From positions 62,001 through 126,000 of the forward strand of contig MU626290.1 in the NCBI GenBank assembly GCA_025603075.1: a DNA stretch of 64,000 nt, read 5' to 3'. Both the position numbers and the translations under genes were made by a program. The first letter of the stretch is position 1, and each line of letters opens with the position of its first letter. Below, one piece after another: positions 33,908 through 43,945 of this stretch. The notes under the pieces are model-generated. The model ran no database searches, had not been told where the DNA came from, and saw nothing but the letters and a program-made list of their open reading frames with translations. Source of the DNA: Neoconidiobolus thromboides FSU 785 (lineage: Eukaryota; Entomophthoromycota; Entomophthoromycetes; Entomophthorales; Neoconidiobolaceae).

Positions 33908-34312
33908 ATTAAGATTTTTCTAAAGTAATTTGACCTTTTTAATCTACCCAAAAAGAAGTAATTATACTTTACAATCACCAATCATAAAACATTAACTACT
34001 TTATTATTCATTTATAATAAATGTTCATGATATGTGGATGTTTTTTGGTTTCATTACTTTTACATTTTTTAAGCACTATTTGAACAGAAAGATTTTTAGT
34101 AAAATTCTTAAATACATAATACATCTCCATATTAAAAATTAATAGTATAATAGAAAACTATTTAGCCTATCTTAATTATACCACTAATATTTTTTCGATT
34201 GAAATTTATTTTTGATAATTGCTTAATTTTACAAAAGCTAGTTATAGTTGCAGTTAATTACTTTTGCCGCCTGCACCATATAAAAAGGTCAGATTTAAAA
34301 AATCACTATAAA
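33908..34312. repeat. dispersed repeat B, copy 2 (interrupted)
   Basis: Counterpart of 8847-9226. Alignment is continuous on both sides of palindromic element copy 11: left flank ATAATAAATGTTCATGA matches ATAACAAGTGCTCAGGA, and the right flank ATTAAAAATTAATAGTATAATAG matches a like stretch after it in copy 1. Confidence 0.6.
34030..34132 (+). mobile_element. palindromic MITE, copy 11 (nested in repeat B)
   Basis: Ends ATATGTGGATGTTTTTT and TACATCTCCATAT. Core AAGCACTATTTGAAC. It sits inside repeat B; copy 1 of that repeat at 8847-9226 lacks it, which is an empty-site comparison within the window. Confidence 0.82.
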
Positions 34313-34479
34313 AACAGTGGAAAAACATTGTTTATTTCTAAAGCCTAAAAAATAGAACTTAGTCTAAAATTTACTGTTAACTTACACAACCAATCAATCT
34401 AATCCATCCAATTTCCAAATAATTCAACAATTCAATTTTAATTTTCTATTTCTTCAACACTCATAAAACATAAATTTAC

Positions 34480-35491
34480 ATGGATTCAATCAAGCCCGGT
34501 AACATTGACAATAAACTACCGCTTACACAATCAGCAACCACCTCAGTAATAAAGCATGCCTACAATGAGTTGAAGAATGTCAGTCAAACAGAAGAAATAT
34601 CTTCCGAAGAAGAAATTCAAGAGAAAGAATTCCCACATTTATCAGGTAAAAAAATTATTGATCAAATTCGAGATATAGCAAAAAGTAAACTCAAAAGAGC
34701 ATTGGAGACAGAAGATGAGGTAAGTCTCAATCAAATAATCTAATGAACTTATATTTTAACTGTAATTAATGTATAACAGAATAATGAAGAGATAACTGAA
34801 ATTAATGGAATAGATCAAGAAAATATCATGGTGAATAGTTTGTTTTCCCATTTAAGAGGATTACAACGTGTTATTCAACAAAAATCAAATGAACAAAAAG
34901 AAAAAAATAAAAAAATAAAAGAAGATATTAATATTAAATATAAAAAATATAAAGCTAAAGAATTAGAAAACAAGGTATTGTTAGCTCAGAATAAAGCCAT
35001 TATAAATGAAAGGTAGGCCAATTTGAATTAGAATATATGAACCAAGATTTATGGAACTTTTTTTAATAGAGAAAATGAAGCTACAATTGAGTTAATGCCA
35101 GAAGATATATTTAATCAAAAAGTTGGGGAAGAGTACAACAAGCTTACGGATGAACATGAGAAATATGCTATAAAATTAAAAGAAGAACTTATTGAACGCA
35201 AAAGGTAAACTATTAGATTAATAAAAGAAACTTACTAATAATGAAATTAATTCATAATATTTATTTAGACTAAATGCGATTATCAATGGTTATGAATCAC
35301 ATAAATTTAAATTTAAAGTTCAACAATCTGTATTTGAAAAAGATCTTAGTAAAGTGAAAGCTCATGCTAAAACTTATAGTAATGTAAAGGTTTTCTAGGA
35401 TTCATTTGTTTATCATATTTATAATTTATTGATTTAGTCCATTGCTTCATTAAGAGATGCCGTTGCTAAAGTCAAAACGACAGGGAAATAA
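34480..35491 (+). CDS. coiled-coil protein of unknown function
   Basis: Exons 34480-34719, 34780-35012, 35070-35204, 35269-35383 and 35438-35491 give 258 residues. I do not recognise a family. The N-terminal 80 residues are polar and acidic (ISSEEEIQEKEF). From about residue 95 a long helical, Lys/Glu-rich stretch runs nearly to the end with heptad-like spacing (RVIQQKSNEQKEKNKKIKED and on). The last exon encodes SIASLRDAVAKVKTTGK. The donor of intron 4 could be GTAAAG at 35384 or GTTTTC three codons... two residues later; both keep frame, and I prefer the former. Kinetochore, spindle-pole or trafficking proteins of this build are possible but unsupported. Confidence 0.7.
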
Positions 35492-35630
35492 TCAACTTGA
35501 TTTACTTTTTTAATTACTTATAAATAAATTTAATTGTTGCTTCTATTTATTTATATATTGAGTTTGAATTAATGTTTTATTTAATAAATAAAATAATAGA
35601 ATGGAAATAATAGAATATAATGGTTATTTT

Positions 35631-36147
35631 TTAACCCCAAGCTGGATTCGAACAATAATTTACAATTAACTGATTATCTACTTGAAAACACTAAATAATA
35701 GTTAATATCATATTTTACATATAAATAATCCATTGTATTACTTTAAATAAATTTAATACAGACTCATCAGGTGCTGGAGAAAACTGAGAGTTAATGTAAC
35801 AAAACTAGAAAAATAATACTATCAGTTATCAATTCAACTTCATTTTACAGCTATAGATAAAAAAGAACATGCAAAAAACTATTTACCAAAGCATCAGATT
35901 CTTTTAATTTAATTTGTTTCTTTAAAAAATTAACCAAAGTTTGAAATGGATAACTTGAATTAATTTTATAATGATTTTGAACCATAATAGGTGCGTTTCC
36001 AACTGCTCGAAAACGAACTACAACTAAAGACATTTTAATAATCAATAATTAATAGTTGATAATTAAATATTCCTCTTTATTACCTTTATTTTTATCATCT
36101 TTTTTAGTTTTATTTGTTGAGGTTGAAATGCTACTTGTTTCTGACAT
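35631..36147 (-). CDS. ATG12: autophagy ubiquitin-like protein ATG12
   Basis: Exons 36084-36147, 35887-36023, 35742-35804 and 35631-35690 give 107 residues. ATG12 is conjugated to ATG5 and forms the E3-like complex for ATG8 lipidation. After a short Ser/Thr/Lys tail comes the ubiquitin fold: VVVRFRAVGNAPIM, NFLKKQIKLKESDAL, FCYINSQFSPAPDESV, LFKCFQVDNQLIVNYC, ending PAWG. The C-terminal glycine needed for activation by ATG7 is exposed directly, as in other ATG12s, with no precursor tail. Compact: a typical fungal ATG12 has a longer N-terminal arm. Four exons of 60-137 nt hide it from plain ORF scans. Confidence 0.93.
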
Positions 36148-36373
36148 GATAAAAAATGAATACAAAATTAGAATTCAAGTTTTAAGCAGTAGCCATTTTT
36201 ATTCGCACATTATTGGAATTGAATTACAAAAATAACTACATTGAAATGAAATTGATTATGTCATTATTAAAAAAGAATAAAATCAAAATTTGAATATATA
36301 ATCAAAATGAGTATATAAATTATGTTTCTTTATTTCATTTAATAAAAAGTAGAATCATTGTATTCCAAATAGT

Positions 36374-37903
36374 ATGCCCGCCTTAGGAATTATTGATATT
36401 GGCTCCAATGCTATACGTTTTAGTATTTTAAATGAATTACGCCCTTGTTTACCTATGATTTATAGTGAAAGAATCAAGATTGCTTTATTACCTGAAATTG
36501 AAGAGTTAGGAGAAATAAAGCAAGAGACGTTAAAAAATATAATCAATGATTTTAAAAGATGTAAGTTGATATTGGAGAGCTACGATAAAGAGTATGAAAT
36601 GAAATTAGTAGCTACGGAATCAATAAGGAATTTAAAAGATCAACTAAGTTTTATTGAGTTAATTAAGAAAGAATTAAATTGGGATTTAACAATATTAACC
36701 AAAGAAGAAGAATCCAAGATTACTAGTTTTGGGGTAGTATCTTGTATTTATAATGTCAATGGATTAATCTTTGATTTAGGTGGTGGTAGTTTAGAAATTA
36801 ATTATTTAAATACCAAAGATAAGACTATTAAAACTCAACCACAATCTTTAACTTTAGGTTCCCAAAGACTATTAGCGTATAAAAACGGAGAGAATGGAAA
36901 TATAGAAGAGATTATTGAAAAACAATTAAAACAAGGTTTATTGGATTTAAATGAAAAAAAATTTCAATATGAGAATGTTTATTTTTCGGGTGGCGGTTTA
37001 AGAAGTATTGGTTATTTATATATTCATGAGAACAATATTAAAAATTTTATCATGAATGGGTTGGTTATTAAAAGAGATGAGCTTATGGCTGTTTTAAATA
37101 GGTACATTTCAATGAAACAAGAAGATATTAATAAATTAGATATTCATCATATATCTAACCAAAGAAAAAGTCAATTGAAAGGTAATTGTTCAATAGCAAA
37201 TAAAGTATTACAATTATTACCTAATATCAATAATATTATATTTTCAATTGGTGGAGTACGACATGGATTAGCATATCAATTAATTGAAAATCAAACAATA
37301 TCACCCTTTTTAGATTCAATTAACTATTTTTTAAAAAACAAATCAAAGTTATTTAAAGAAGTTGAAGAATATATATATATATTATTTAAAGATATATATC
37401 AACAATATAATGTTAATAATGAATCATTAAAAGCAATCATTAAATTATGCCAATTTTGTAATTTTTTAAATAAAGATCATTTAGGACATTATTTATTAAA
37501 TCTTCTACTTGGAACCGGTGAATTGGCTATGTGTCCGGGTATTTTAATTGAACAAAGATGTGAGTTAGCTATTTTATTAACTTATGTTTATGGTGAAAAT
37601 ATGGATATTAGTTTAATTAAATCCTATTTACCAATCAAGATTAAAAAACAGCGAGTTAAACAATTAAAATTATTAGGTAGGTTAACGGAATTAATATTAG
37701 CTTTACAACCGTTAGCTTATAGTAATAAAGAATTTATGAAGTTGGAATCAAAACTGAAATTTAAGATTATTGATGAGGTAAACGAAGTAGAGATTACTTT
37801 TAAAGACTTGTTTTTAATAGCCAAATCAGAATCATGGAGAAAAAAGATGGATAAAATTAATAATATGGAGAATGTAAAGCTTAATGTATCTATTTTAGAA
37901 TAG
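36374..37903 (+). CDS. Ppx/GppA phosphatase-like protein, Rtg2 type
   Basis: Single exon, 509 residues. Actin-fold (ASKHA) ATP/phosphate-binding domain: IIDIGSNAIRFSI (phosphate 1), LVATESIRN, LIFDLGGGSLEI (phosphate 2) and YFSGGGLRSIGY. The second half is helical with an HD-like layout, as in exopolyphosphatase/guanosine-pentaphosphatase relatives. The best fungal counterpart is Rtg2, the sensor linking mitochondrial state to nuclear transcription, which also belongs to SLIK. Whether it hydrolyses polyphosphate is not told by sequence. Being intronless is unusual among its neighbours of this length. Divergent from ATG12 with 226 bp between starts. Confidence 0.85.
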   Translation: MPALGIIDIGSNAIRFSILNELRPCLPMIYSERIKIALLPEIEELGEIKQETLKNIINDFKRCKLILESYDKEYEMKLVATESIRNLKDQLSFIELIKKELNWDLTILTKEEESKITSFGVVSCIYNVNGLIFDLGGGSLEINYLNTKDKTIKTQPQSLTLGSQRLLAYKNGENGNIEEIIEKQLKQGLLDLNEKKFQYENVYFSGGGLRSIGYLYIHENNIKNFIMNGLVIKRDELMAVLNRYISMKQEDINKLDIHHISNQRKSQLKGNCSIANKVLQLLPNINNIIFSIGGVRHGLAYQLIENQTISPFLDSINYFLKNKSKLFKEVEEYIYILFKDIYQQYNVNNESLKAIIKLCQFCNFLNKDHLGHYLLNLLLGTGELAMCPGILIEQRCELAILLTYVYGENMDISLIKSYLPIKIKKQRVKQLKLLGRLTELILALQPLAYSNKEFMKLESKLKFKIIDEVNEVEITFKDLFLIAKSESWRKKMDKINNMENVKLNVSILE

Positions 37904-38464
37904 AATAATTATGAGTGTAATAAAATCAAGCTATTCTATTTATACCTTCTATTTTACTATTTGTTTACTTATGTCTACTTACATTTATACACAGATTTCT
38001 ATGTTTTAAAAAGTTTATAATAAAATTATTTCATGTACAAAATAGTTGTATTCATAGACGTTAGTATAATTTAAATAGTAAACTACATCCTATTATAATA
38101 TCTAATATGTCTTGAAGCAATTCTTTATAACAGTAATCTGTGATTAATAACAAATTATACCATCTATTCATTAACATTTTACTCATAAGTTAATCTAATT
38201 TGGTAGACTATTACCTTTATAATTAGACAATATCAATACGCGTATGTAGGAATTTTCAGTATATATTATTTTGTATAATCCTAGTATTTGATATATTATA
38301 TATATTTAGTTTTATATTTAATACTAATATTAATATAATATACTAAATGAAGAAATATTGTCATTTAAATCAATTAATAATTTAACCCATAATAACTACC
38401 AATCCAATTTAACTCAAAATAAAATACTAAAAAATAAAAAATTTCAAAGATTATTTATTAAATA
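37904..38464. other. intergenic, no gene seen
   Basis: AT-rich spacer between two plus-strand genes; no repeat or clear motif. Confidence 0.4.
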
Positions 38465-39467
38465 ATGTTTTATAGGGGACTTATTAATCGAAATTTATTT
38501 AAAACGGATATCAATAGTTTAAGTAAAATAATATTCATTTAATAGTACTATTAACTTACTTTAATTTTAATTAGCTAAAAGTTTAACTAAATTAAACTTA
38601 AATACTCAACTATCTGCTCCAAAGTAAATATAAATATATTGTCCAATTTAATAACAAAGATTAATAATTAATTAAATAGATTAATTGCCTCAAAAATAGA
38701 ATTTAAAAAATTTCATACCAATGTTAAATTATTAGAAGAAAAACCAGAACAACCAGTTAAACCAGATCAATCCGCTTCATCTTTATTTTCTCAAACATTT
38801 AAAGAAATTGAAACCAAAGTAGAATTAGATAAATATGGTATACCAATAGAAAGAGAGGTAATTATCAATACATAATATGACATAATATATAATAGACGTT
38901 TATTTTAATAATTTTAATAATATCTCTATAGTATCGTTATTCTACCACTAATTTTAAAATCGGGTTACGTAAATTAATGTTATTAGCAAACCAAATATCT
39001 GGATTATCAATTAATCAAGCTATCTTACAAATGCAGTTTTCCCAGAAAAGAGCTAGTAAAAAAATTATGAATGCTTTAGTATTTTCTAGAAAAAATGCCC
39101 AATTACAAAAAAATTTTGATCCAGAGCGTATGTATATTGGTAATTAATTTTATACTTACTTTTTAGATACGATAAAATTAATCATTTTCTTTATTCATCT
39201 CTTCATCTAGCTCAAGCATGGGTAGGAAAAGGCAATTATATAACTAATTTAATAGATATTAAAGGAAGAGGAAGATTTGGTTTAAAAGAGCATCCATTTT
39301 GTCATATGAAATTTATATTTAAAGAAAAAGTAGAAAATCCAAAGCCAACTGTTGAAGGAATGAACGAACGTCGTAAAATTAAAGGTTTTTATCTTCGCCG
39401 TAATGTTTGGCATCCTCATAGAGATACTCGACCAATTTATAACCCAAAACCATTTTACAATTGGTGA
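38465..39467 (+). CDS. mitochondrial large-subunit ribosomal protein uL22m
   Basis: Exons 38465-38522, 38575-38623, 38680-38857, 38932-39139 and 39211-39467 give 249 residues. The L22 core reads YSTTNFKIGLRKLMLLANQI, SGLSINQAILQMQFSQKRAS, then YIAQAWVGKGNY and KGRGRFGLKEHP. The tail has ERRKIKGFYLRRNVWHPHRD. The N-terminus is Asn/Ser/Lys-rich and likely a mitochondrial targeting region. The last intron was set at 39140-39210 because this alone yields YIAQAWVGKG; a nearer acceptor breaks the frame. Component of the mitochondrial ribosome exit tunnel. Confidence 0.9.
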
Positions 39468-39790
39468 TAAGTTGAAATTTCAATCGATTTAGTAGAAATA
39501 TTAAAAATAAAAATATATAATAAATGATAAGATAATGTCGTTTATGAAATTGTATTTATCATGAGTTTATTGTTTTCAAAAACTTGAATGCTATTATTTA
39601 TAAACGAAAGCACAAGTCAAATGACATTATAGAATAACTATAATTATAATTATACTCTAGAAAAAAACACTTTTTGTATTGTGCTATACAATAAAACCAT
39701 ACTATTTATTTATGTTTAATATACTAATAAAATATGTCATTAATAAAAATCAGCTTTCATGAAAACTCTTGCCCTTGTATTTTATAAAAG

Positions 39791-39896
39791 ATATGGGTGC
39801 GTTTTTAACTTCATTACTTTTTCCATTTTTTTTAAGTGCTACTTAAGTGGAAAATTTGTTAGTAAAATTCTTGAACACAAAAATACGTCCACATAT
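39791..39896 (+). mobile_element. palindromic MITE, copy 12
   Basis: Ends ATATGGGTGCGTTTTT and ATACGTCCACATAT: the G-to-T style changes at both ends look compensatory (GGTGCG with CGTCCA). Core diverged to AAGTGCTACTTAAG. Confidence 0.82.
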
Positions 39897-40231
39897 AGTC
39901 AAAAATTAAAACTGAAAGTAATATTTAAAAATAAAATAAAATCCATCATTTTCAAAAATTTCAAATCAATAAATTTATAGTTTAAAGTTAGCTGTTTTAA
40001 CTTTAATATTATTCTTAATTTACTATCATGTTATTAAGTTAGCGTTTAGTTAAAAAGATTGTTATAAAAAATCATGTCTTCTTCACAATGCAATATCTAG
40101 AAAAAATGTCTAAAAAAATACTAAATAAGGTAAATATCATTAATGTAAAATACCAATAAATAAAGTTGTTAACTTTGAGATTAAAAATCAAACATAAACT
40201 ATCAGAAAAATTATGGTACAATCAAACTACT

Positions 40232-40338
40232 ATATGAGGATGTATTTTTTTGTGTAAGAATTTTACTAACAAATTTCCCACTTAAGTAGCGCTTAAAAAA
40301 TGGAAAAAGTGATGAAACTATAAAAAACATTGCTATAT
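40232..40338 (-). mobile_element. palindromic MITE, copy 13
   Basis: Left end ATATGAGGATGTATTTTT; right end decayed to ACATTGCTATAT. Core AAGTAGCGCTTAAAAAATGG intact. Confidence 0.8.
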
Positions 40339-40532
40339 ACTAATATAGAACATTGTTCTTTATTATGTTACCCATTGCATTTGTTAACACCGCAATCTAA
40401 GCTACTATAGGAACCAATAGTCTTTTAAAACAAGGTGATGTTGATCTCTGTAGAGACACTTAAGGAGTCTTTGAGATTTCACTTTTAAATATCAATATGA
40501 AAATCCCTTAATATATAAAGATGAAGAAGAGA

Positions 40533-40638
40533 ATATAGGGATGTATTTTTAGATTTAAGAATCTTATTAACAATTTTCCCACTTAAATAACACTTAAAAG
40601 ATAGAAAAAGTAATAAAGCCAAAAAAACACCTCCATAT
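40533..40638 (-). mobile_element. palindromic MITE, copy 14
   Basis: Ends ATATAGGGATGTATTTTT and ACACCTCCATAT. Core AAATAACACTTAAAAG. About 195 bp from copy 13, same orientation. Confidence 0.8.
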
Positions 40639-40773
40639 TATACTTGGATAGGGCGAATACTACGATCCGTTTAAACCGTGGGAAGGGAGCAAAAATGGCT
40701 ACGCACTTAAAATAACATGAATGTAAATGTTGGTGTTATAAGATGGTATGGATAAAATATTGATGTTAAGTTA

Positions 40774-40941
40774 ATGAAGCATGAGTTTGATGAAGCATAT
40801 AGTATTAAGTGTGATTATCGAACATACATCGAATTAACCAGAAATAGCAACCTTAGAGAGGAATTAAATAGGTGTAATAAGAATTACACTAAACTTGAAG
40901 GCTTAAATGTACTTCTTTTGTTTATCATCCAATTTCATTAA
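40774..40941 (+). other. short orphan frame, possible gene remnant
   Basis: 55-codon frame from ATG with a non-random look (FDEAYSIKCDYRTYIELT), preceded about 100 bp upstream by another short coding-like piece (DPFKPWEGSKNGYALKI, near 40658-40710) in a region less AT-rich than its surroundings. A stop separates the two. Most likely a decayed gene or transposon fragment; I cannot name a family. Confidence 0.2.
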
Positions 40942-41601
40942 TGGATAACATTGCTAATGTTATTAGTAATACACATTTAATATTGGGCCTTCGTGTTTGA
41001 ATTTTTTGATTTTAGGTTATCTATATCTAATAACATGTTTTGAAAAGCTAATTCTAATAATAGTCAACATTTTTTATAAGTATATAGGTATTTCAACTAC
41101 TTTTAATTTCCAATTGTTTAATATACTAAACAATTTTATTTTGTTGATAATGCTTTTATTTTTTATTCAATAATGATGGGTGTTTTCAGAAACATAAATA
41201 GAATTTTAAAGAGTAAATTATTCATTAGGAAACTTAAATGAAATAAAAATGTAGTCTAAAAATAACTTGTTTTAATACAATCTTAAATAATCGTACGTAT
41301 GTTTTCAATAGAATAAAACAGCAGTTAAAGGCCATAAAGTTTATATTTATCTACATGTTATATAATAGTCTTATTATTTTGATATTTAATCTAATTTGAT
41401 ACTTATTTTATTTATCTTACTTTTTATTTTGATTAATTGTTTTAATAAATCAATTAATATAAAAAATATATCAATTTTAAGTTTTTGAAAAAAAATTCGT
41501 TACTTTGATATTCTTATTAGTAGACGTTAACATTTTGTTACTTAGTTGATCTTACCCATTTTGTTATCTTAGTTTAAATGTGGGTGTTAAAACGGTATTT
41601 G

Positions 41602-41628
41602 ATTGGTGGAAAAGCATAAAAAACCAAT
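41602..41628 (+). promoter_or_regulatory. paired CCAAT boxes before the MIT-domain gene
   Basis: ATTGG at 41602-41606 and CCAAT at 41624-41628, in an inverted arrangement GATTGGT...ACCAATC, about 190 bp before ATG 41819. Likely HAP/NF-Y sites by motif only. Confidence 0.4.
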
Positions 41629-41818
41629 CAAGTTTTTAAAAATTAGTAAAGAGGGAGGCTAAAGGTCACAATTAATCAAATGTATCATATCAAGCTGGTA
41701 GGCTTTAAAAATAAATAGATAAACAGAAAAATTATAAATTTAGTCTTTTTTTTTAATTTTGAAAATTTTACTTTGCTATTTATTTAAAAGTTTTTATATT
41801 CAATTTCTTTCTTTAATC

Positions 41819-42616
41819 ATGAGCGTTTTAAGTTTACCATGGAACCTTATCCCTTTTACAACTAAACAAAATGGTGGTATCTTTAATCACCAGAAAATTG
41901 ATGAATCTATTCAATGTACTTTAAGGGCTATTGACGAAGATTGCAGAGGTGATAATGACGTTGCTATTGATTTATATTTTGAGGCTTTATCTTCAATGAT
42001 AGATGCATTACCAGGTAGTTTTATTCATTTTTATATTATTGTAAACTAATCTTTTTAGAAAGTAAAGATCCAAAACGTAATAAGTTAATTAAACATAAAT
42101 TTGCCACAATCATATCTCGTAAAGTTCATGCCATTGAGCTTCCACATATGCCAAGGTAATTTATTACTTTTTAAAGCTTTACATGATACTAATAATATAA
42201 GGCGAGTTGCAAGTGAAAGTAGTTTATCAAGTATTAATTTAAACGATAGTATAGATCAAAAGAGAGGTCAAGATGGTAAAAATAATAAACCATCTACATT
42301 ATCTGATAGAGTAGTTCAAGCCGCAGTAGCAGGAGCAGTGGCTTTAAAACAATCTCCTTTACCTGATGCTGTACGCTCAACTGTAAGTTATACGATTCAA
42401 AAAGCTCAAGCTATTGATAAATATATTGGGGTTCAAAGTATGTGTTGGGAAGTTGGCAAAGTAGGTATCAATAAAGCATTAGAATTGGATGAACAATATA
42501 ATTTACATGAAAAAGTATCAGCCGCATTAATGACTTCAGCTACAGCAGTAATTAGAGCAGGGATAGCTTATCAAGAAGCTGCTTCTTACAAAGATTTACG
42601 TAAAGAGAGAGAATAG
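41819..42616 (+). CDS. MIT-domain protein with Ala-rich C-terminal region
   Basis: Exons 41819-42014, 42059-42155 and 42202-42616 give 235 residues. Residues about 25-80 look like a MIT three-helix bundle (CTLRAIDEDCRGDNDVAIDL, then YFEALSSMIDAL and NKLIKHKFATIISRKVHAI), a module that binds ESCRT-III tails. The C-terminal 120 residues are Ala/Val-rich helical (VVQAAVAGAVALKQSPLPDA, YIGVQSMCWEVGKVGINKAL) with an unidentified fold. The second intron carries a textbook ACTAAT branch point 9 bases before its AG. An endosomal role is inferred from the MIT domain alone. Confidence 0.75.
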
Positions 42617-43945
42617 ATAGAATTGACATATCAAGCAATTTTTAGACATGTTGGTATTTATTTGGTATTCTTATTTTTTGTTATTATCATCCTTTACTTT
42701 TCTAGTTTATACCCTTGAAATATAATAATATTAGAATTATATGTTTTTAATTAAATGTTAAGTTGAACGTTGAATATTTATTTTTACTTCTTTGTTAATG
42801 AATTCGGCATTTTTAATTTAAATTTAGTTAGGGACTTAATGATGTAAGGTTTTTTAATTTAAAAAAATGACAAAATAATGAGAATAATATTAATATTTTA
42901 ATTATATTCTCTTAATTCCGCCTTGAGTTTATTCTAAATAACAAATGGGACTAAAGTTTTGAATTTATTAACATCATCTTTTAGATATGATTATTAATTC
43001 AATATGTTTGATTTTAAAGAGAGTATTTACTACAATGGTAAAAATATAAAGAATAACTTTGAGTTTAATTTAAAACTTTCTAAAGCTTATTTATTATAAA
43101 TATACTCAATTTATTTCAACCTATTGTTCTAATTGTAAAGTAAGATAGTATTGTTTATTAACATAACAAAAGGATTTGCTTATAAAAGTGTAGAGCTATT
43201 GGTGAGGTGAAAAGTATGGGTTTATTACTAAAAGACGAATTTAAAATCCGCAAATTGAAATATCATTAATTACAAGTTTAGATTACTAATAAACTTTTTA
43301 TTAGTAATTATAGTCATTATACAATTCAAATATTGAAATTTATTAACTTTATCCCCTAGTGTAAAGTATAAAAGTTTATTATTAGAAGGTTATGAATTTA
43401 TATATATTAATGTAATCACCTAAAATATAATATTAAAAATGCCTTGAACTTGCAAAATAGAATTTACAATCATTTCAGTATTTATCAAACTTTAAAGCAA
43501 TAGTTGAAATACATTTAAAATACTTGAAATTCTATTTATTGCATTTCCTATATTAAGTAAAGGCTAGATTAAGGCTTAGGGCGAAACCAGAACAGAATAG
43601 TTTCTAAAAATAAATAAGCATTGCTTTTTAAAATTAAAGCAGGATTAAATTTCATTATTGACTTGTGTATTTTATCATATTTATGAACTAGCTAAACTAA
43701 AATTCTATTTAAAAATTCTATTTTCAATACTAAAAATTGGTGCAACAAATTCACTTAATTTCACCTATCAAATTTATTTGAACTCCAAATTAAATTTAAT
43801 AATTATTATTTTTAATTAAATTTAAATGTCATACTTAACTATCCTTTAATTTTATTTATTTTATTTGAAGTGACTCAATTTCAACCTTACTTTCTTATCA
43901 ATTTATATGAACTCAATTATTTAATATTTTATATAACTAATAAGC
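42617..43945. other. intergenic, no gene seen
   Basis: 1.3 kb of AT-rich spacer before the receptor gene. No MITE, repeat or frame worth reporting. Confidence 0.4.

Larger units (their letters stand above)
33527..34479. other. intergenic with repeat B and one MITE copy
   Basis: Holds dispersed repeat B copy 2 interrupted by palindromic element copy 11. CCAAT at 34390-34394 lies 86 bp before the next gene. Confidence 0.5.
39468..41818. other. 2.3-kb intergenic region with three MITE copies
   Basis: Holds palindromic element copies 12-14, a short orphan frame at 40774-40941, and CCAAT-type boxes near 41600. No convincing full gene. Confidence 0.45.

Noticed and set aside
39759-39980. Plus-strand frame of 73 codons
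   Set aside because: It is mostly MITE copy 12 plus AT-rich flank.
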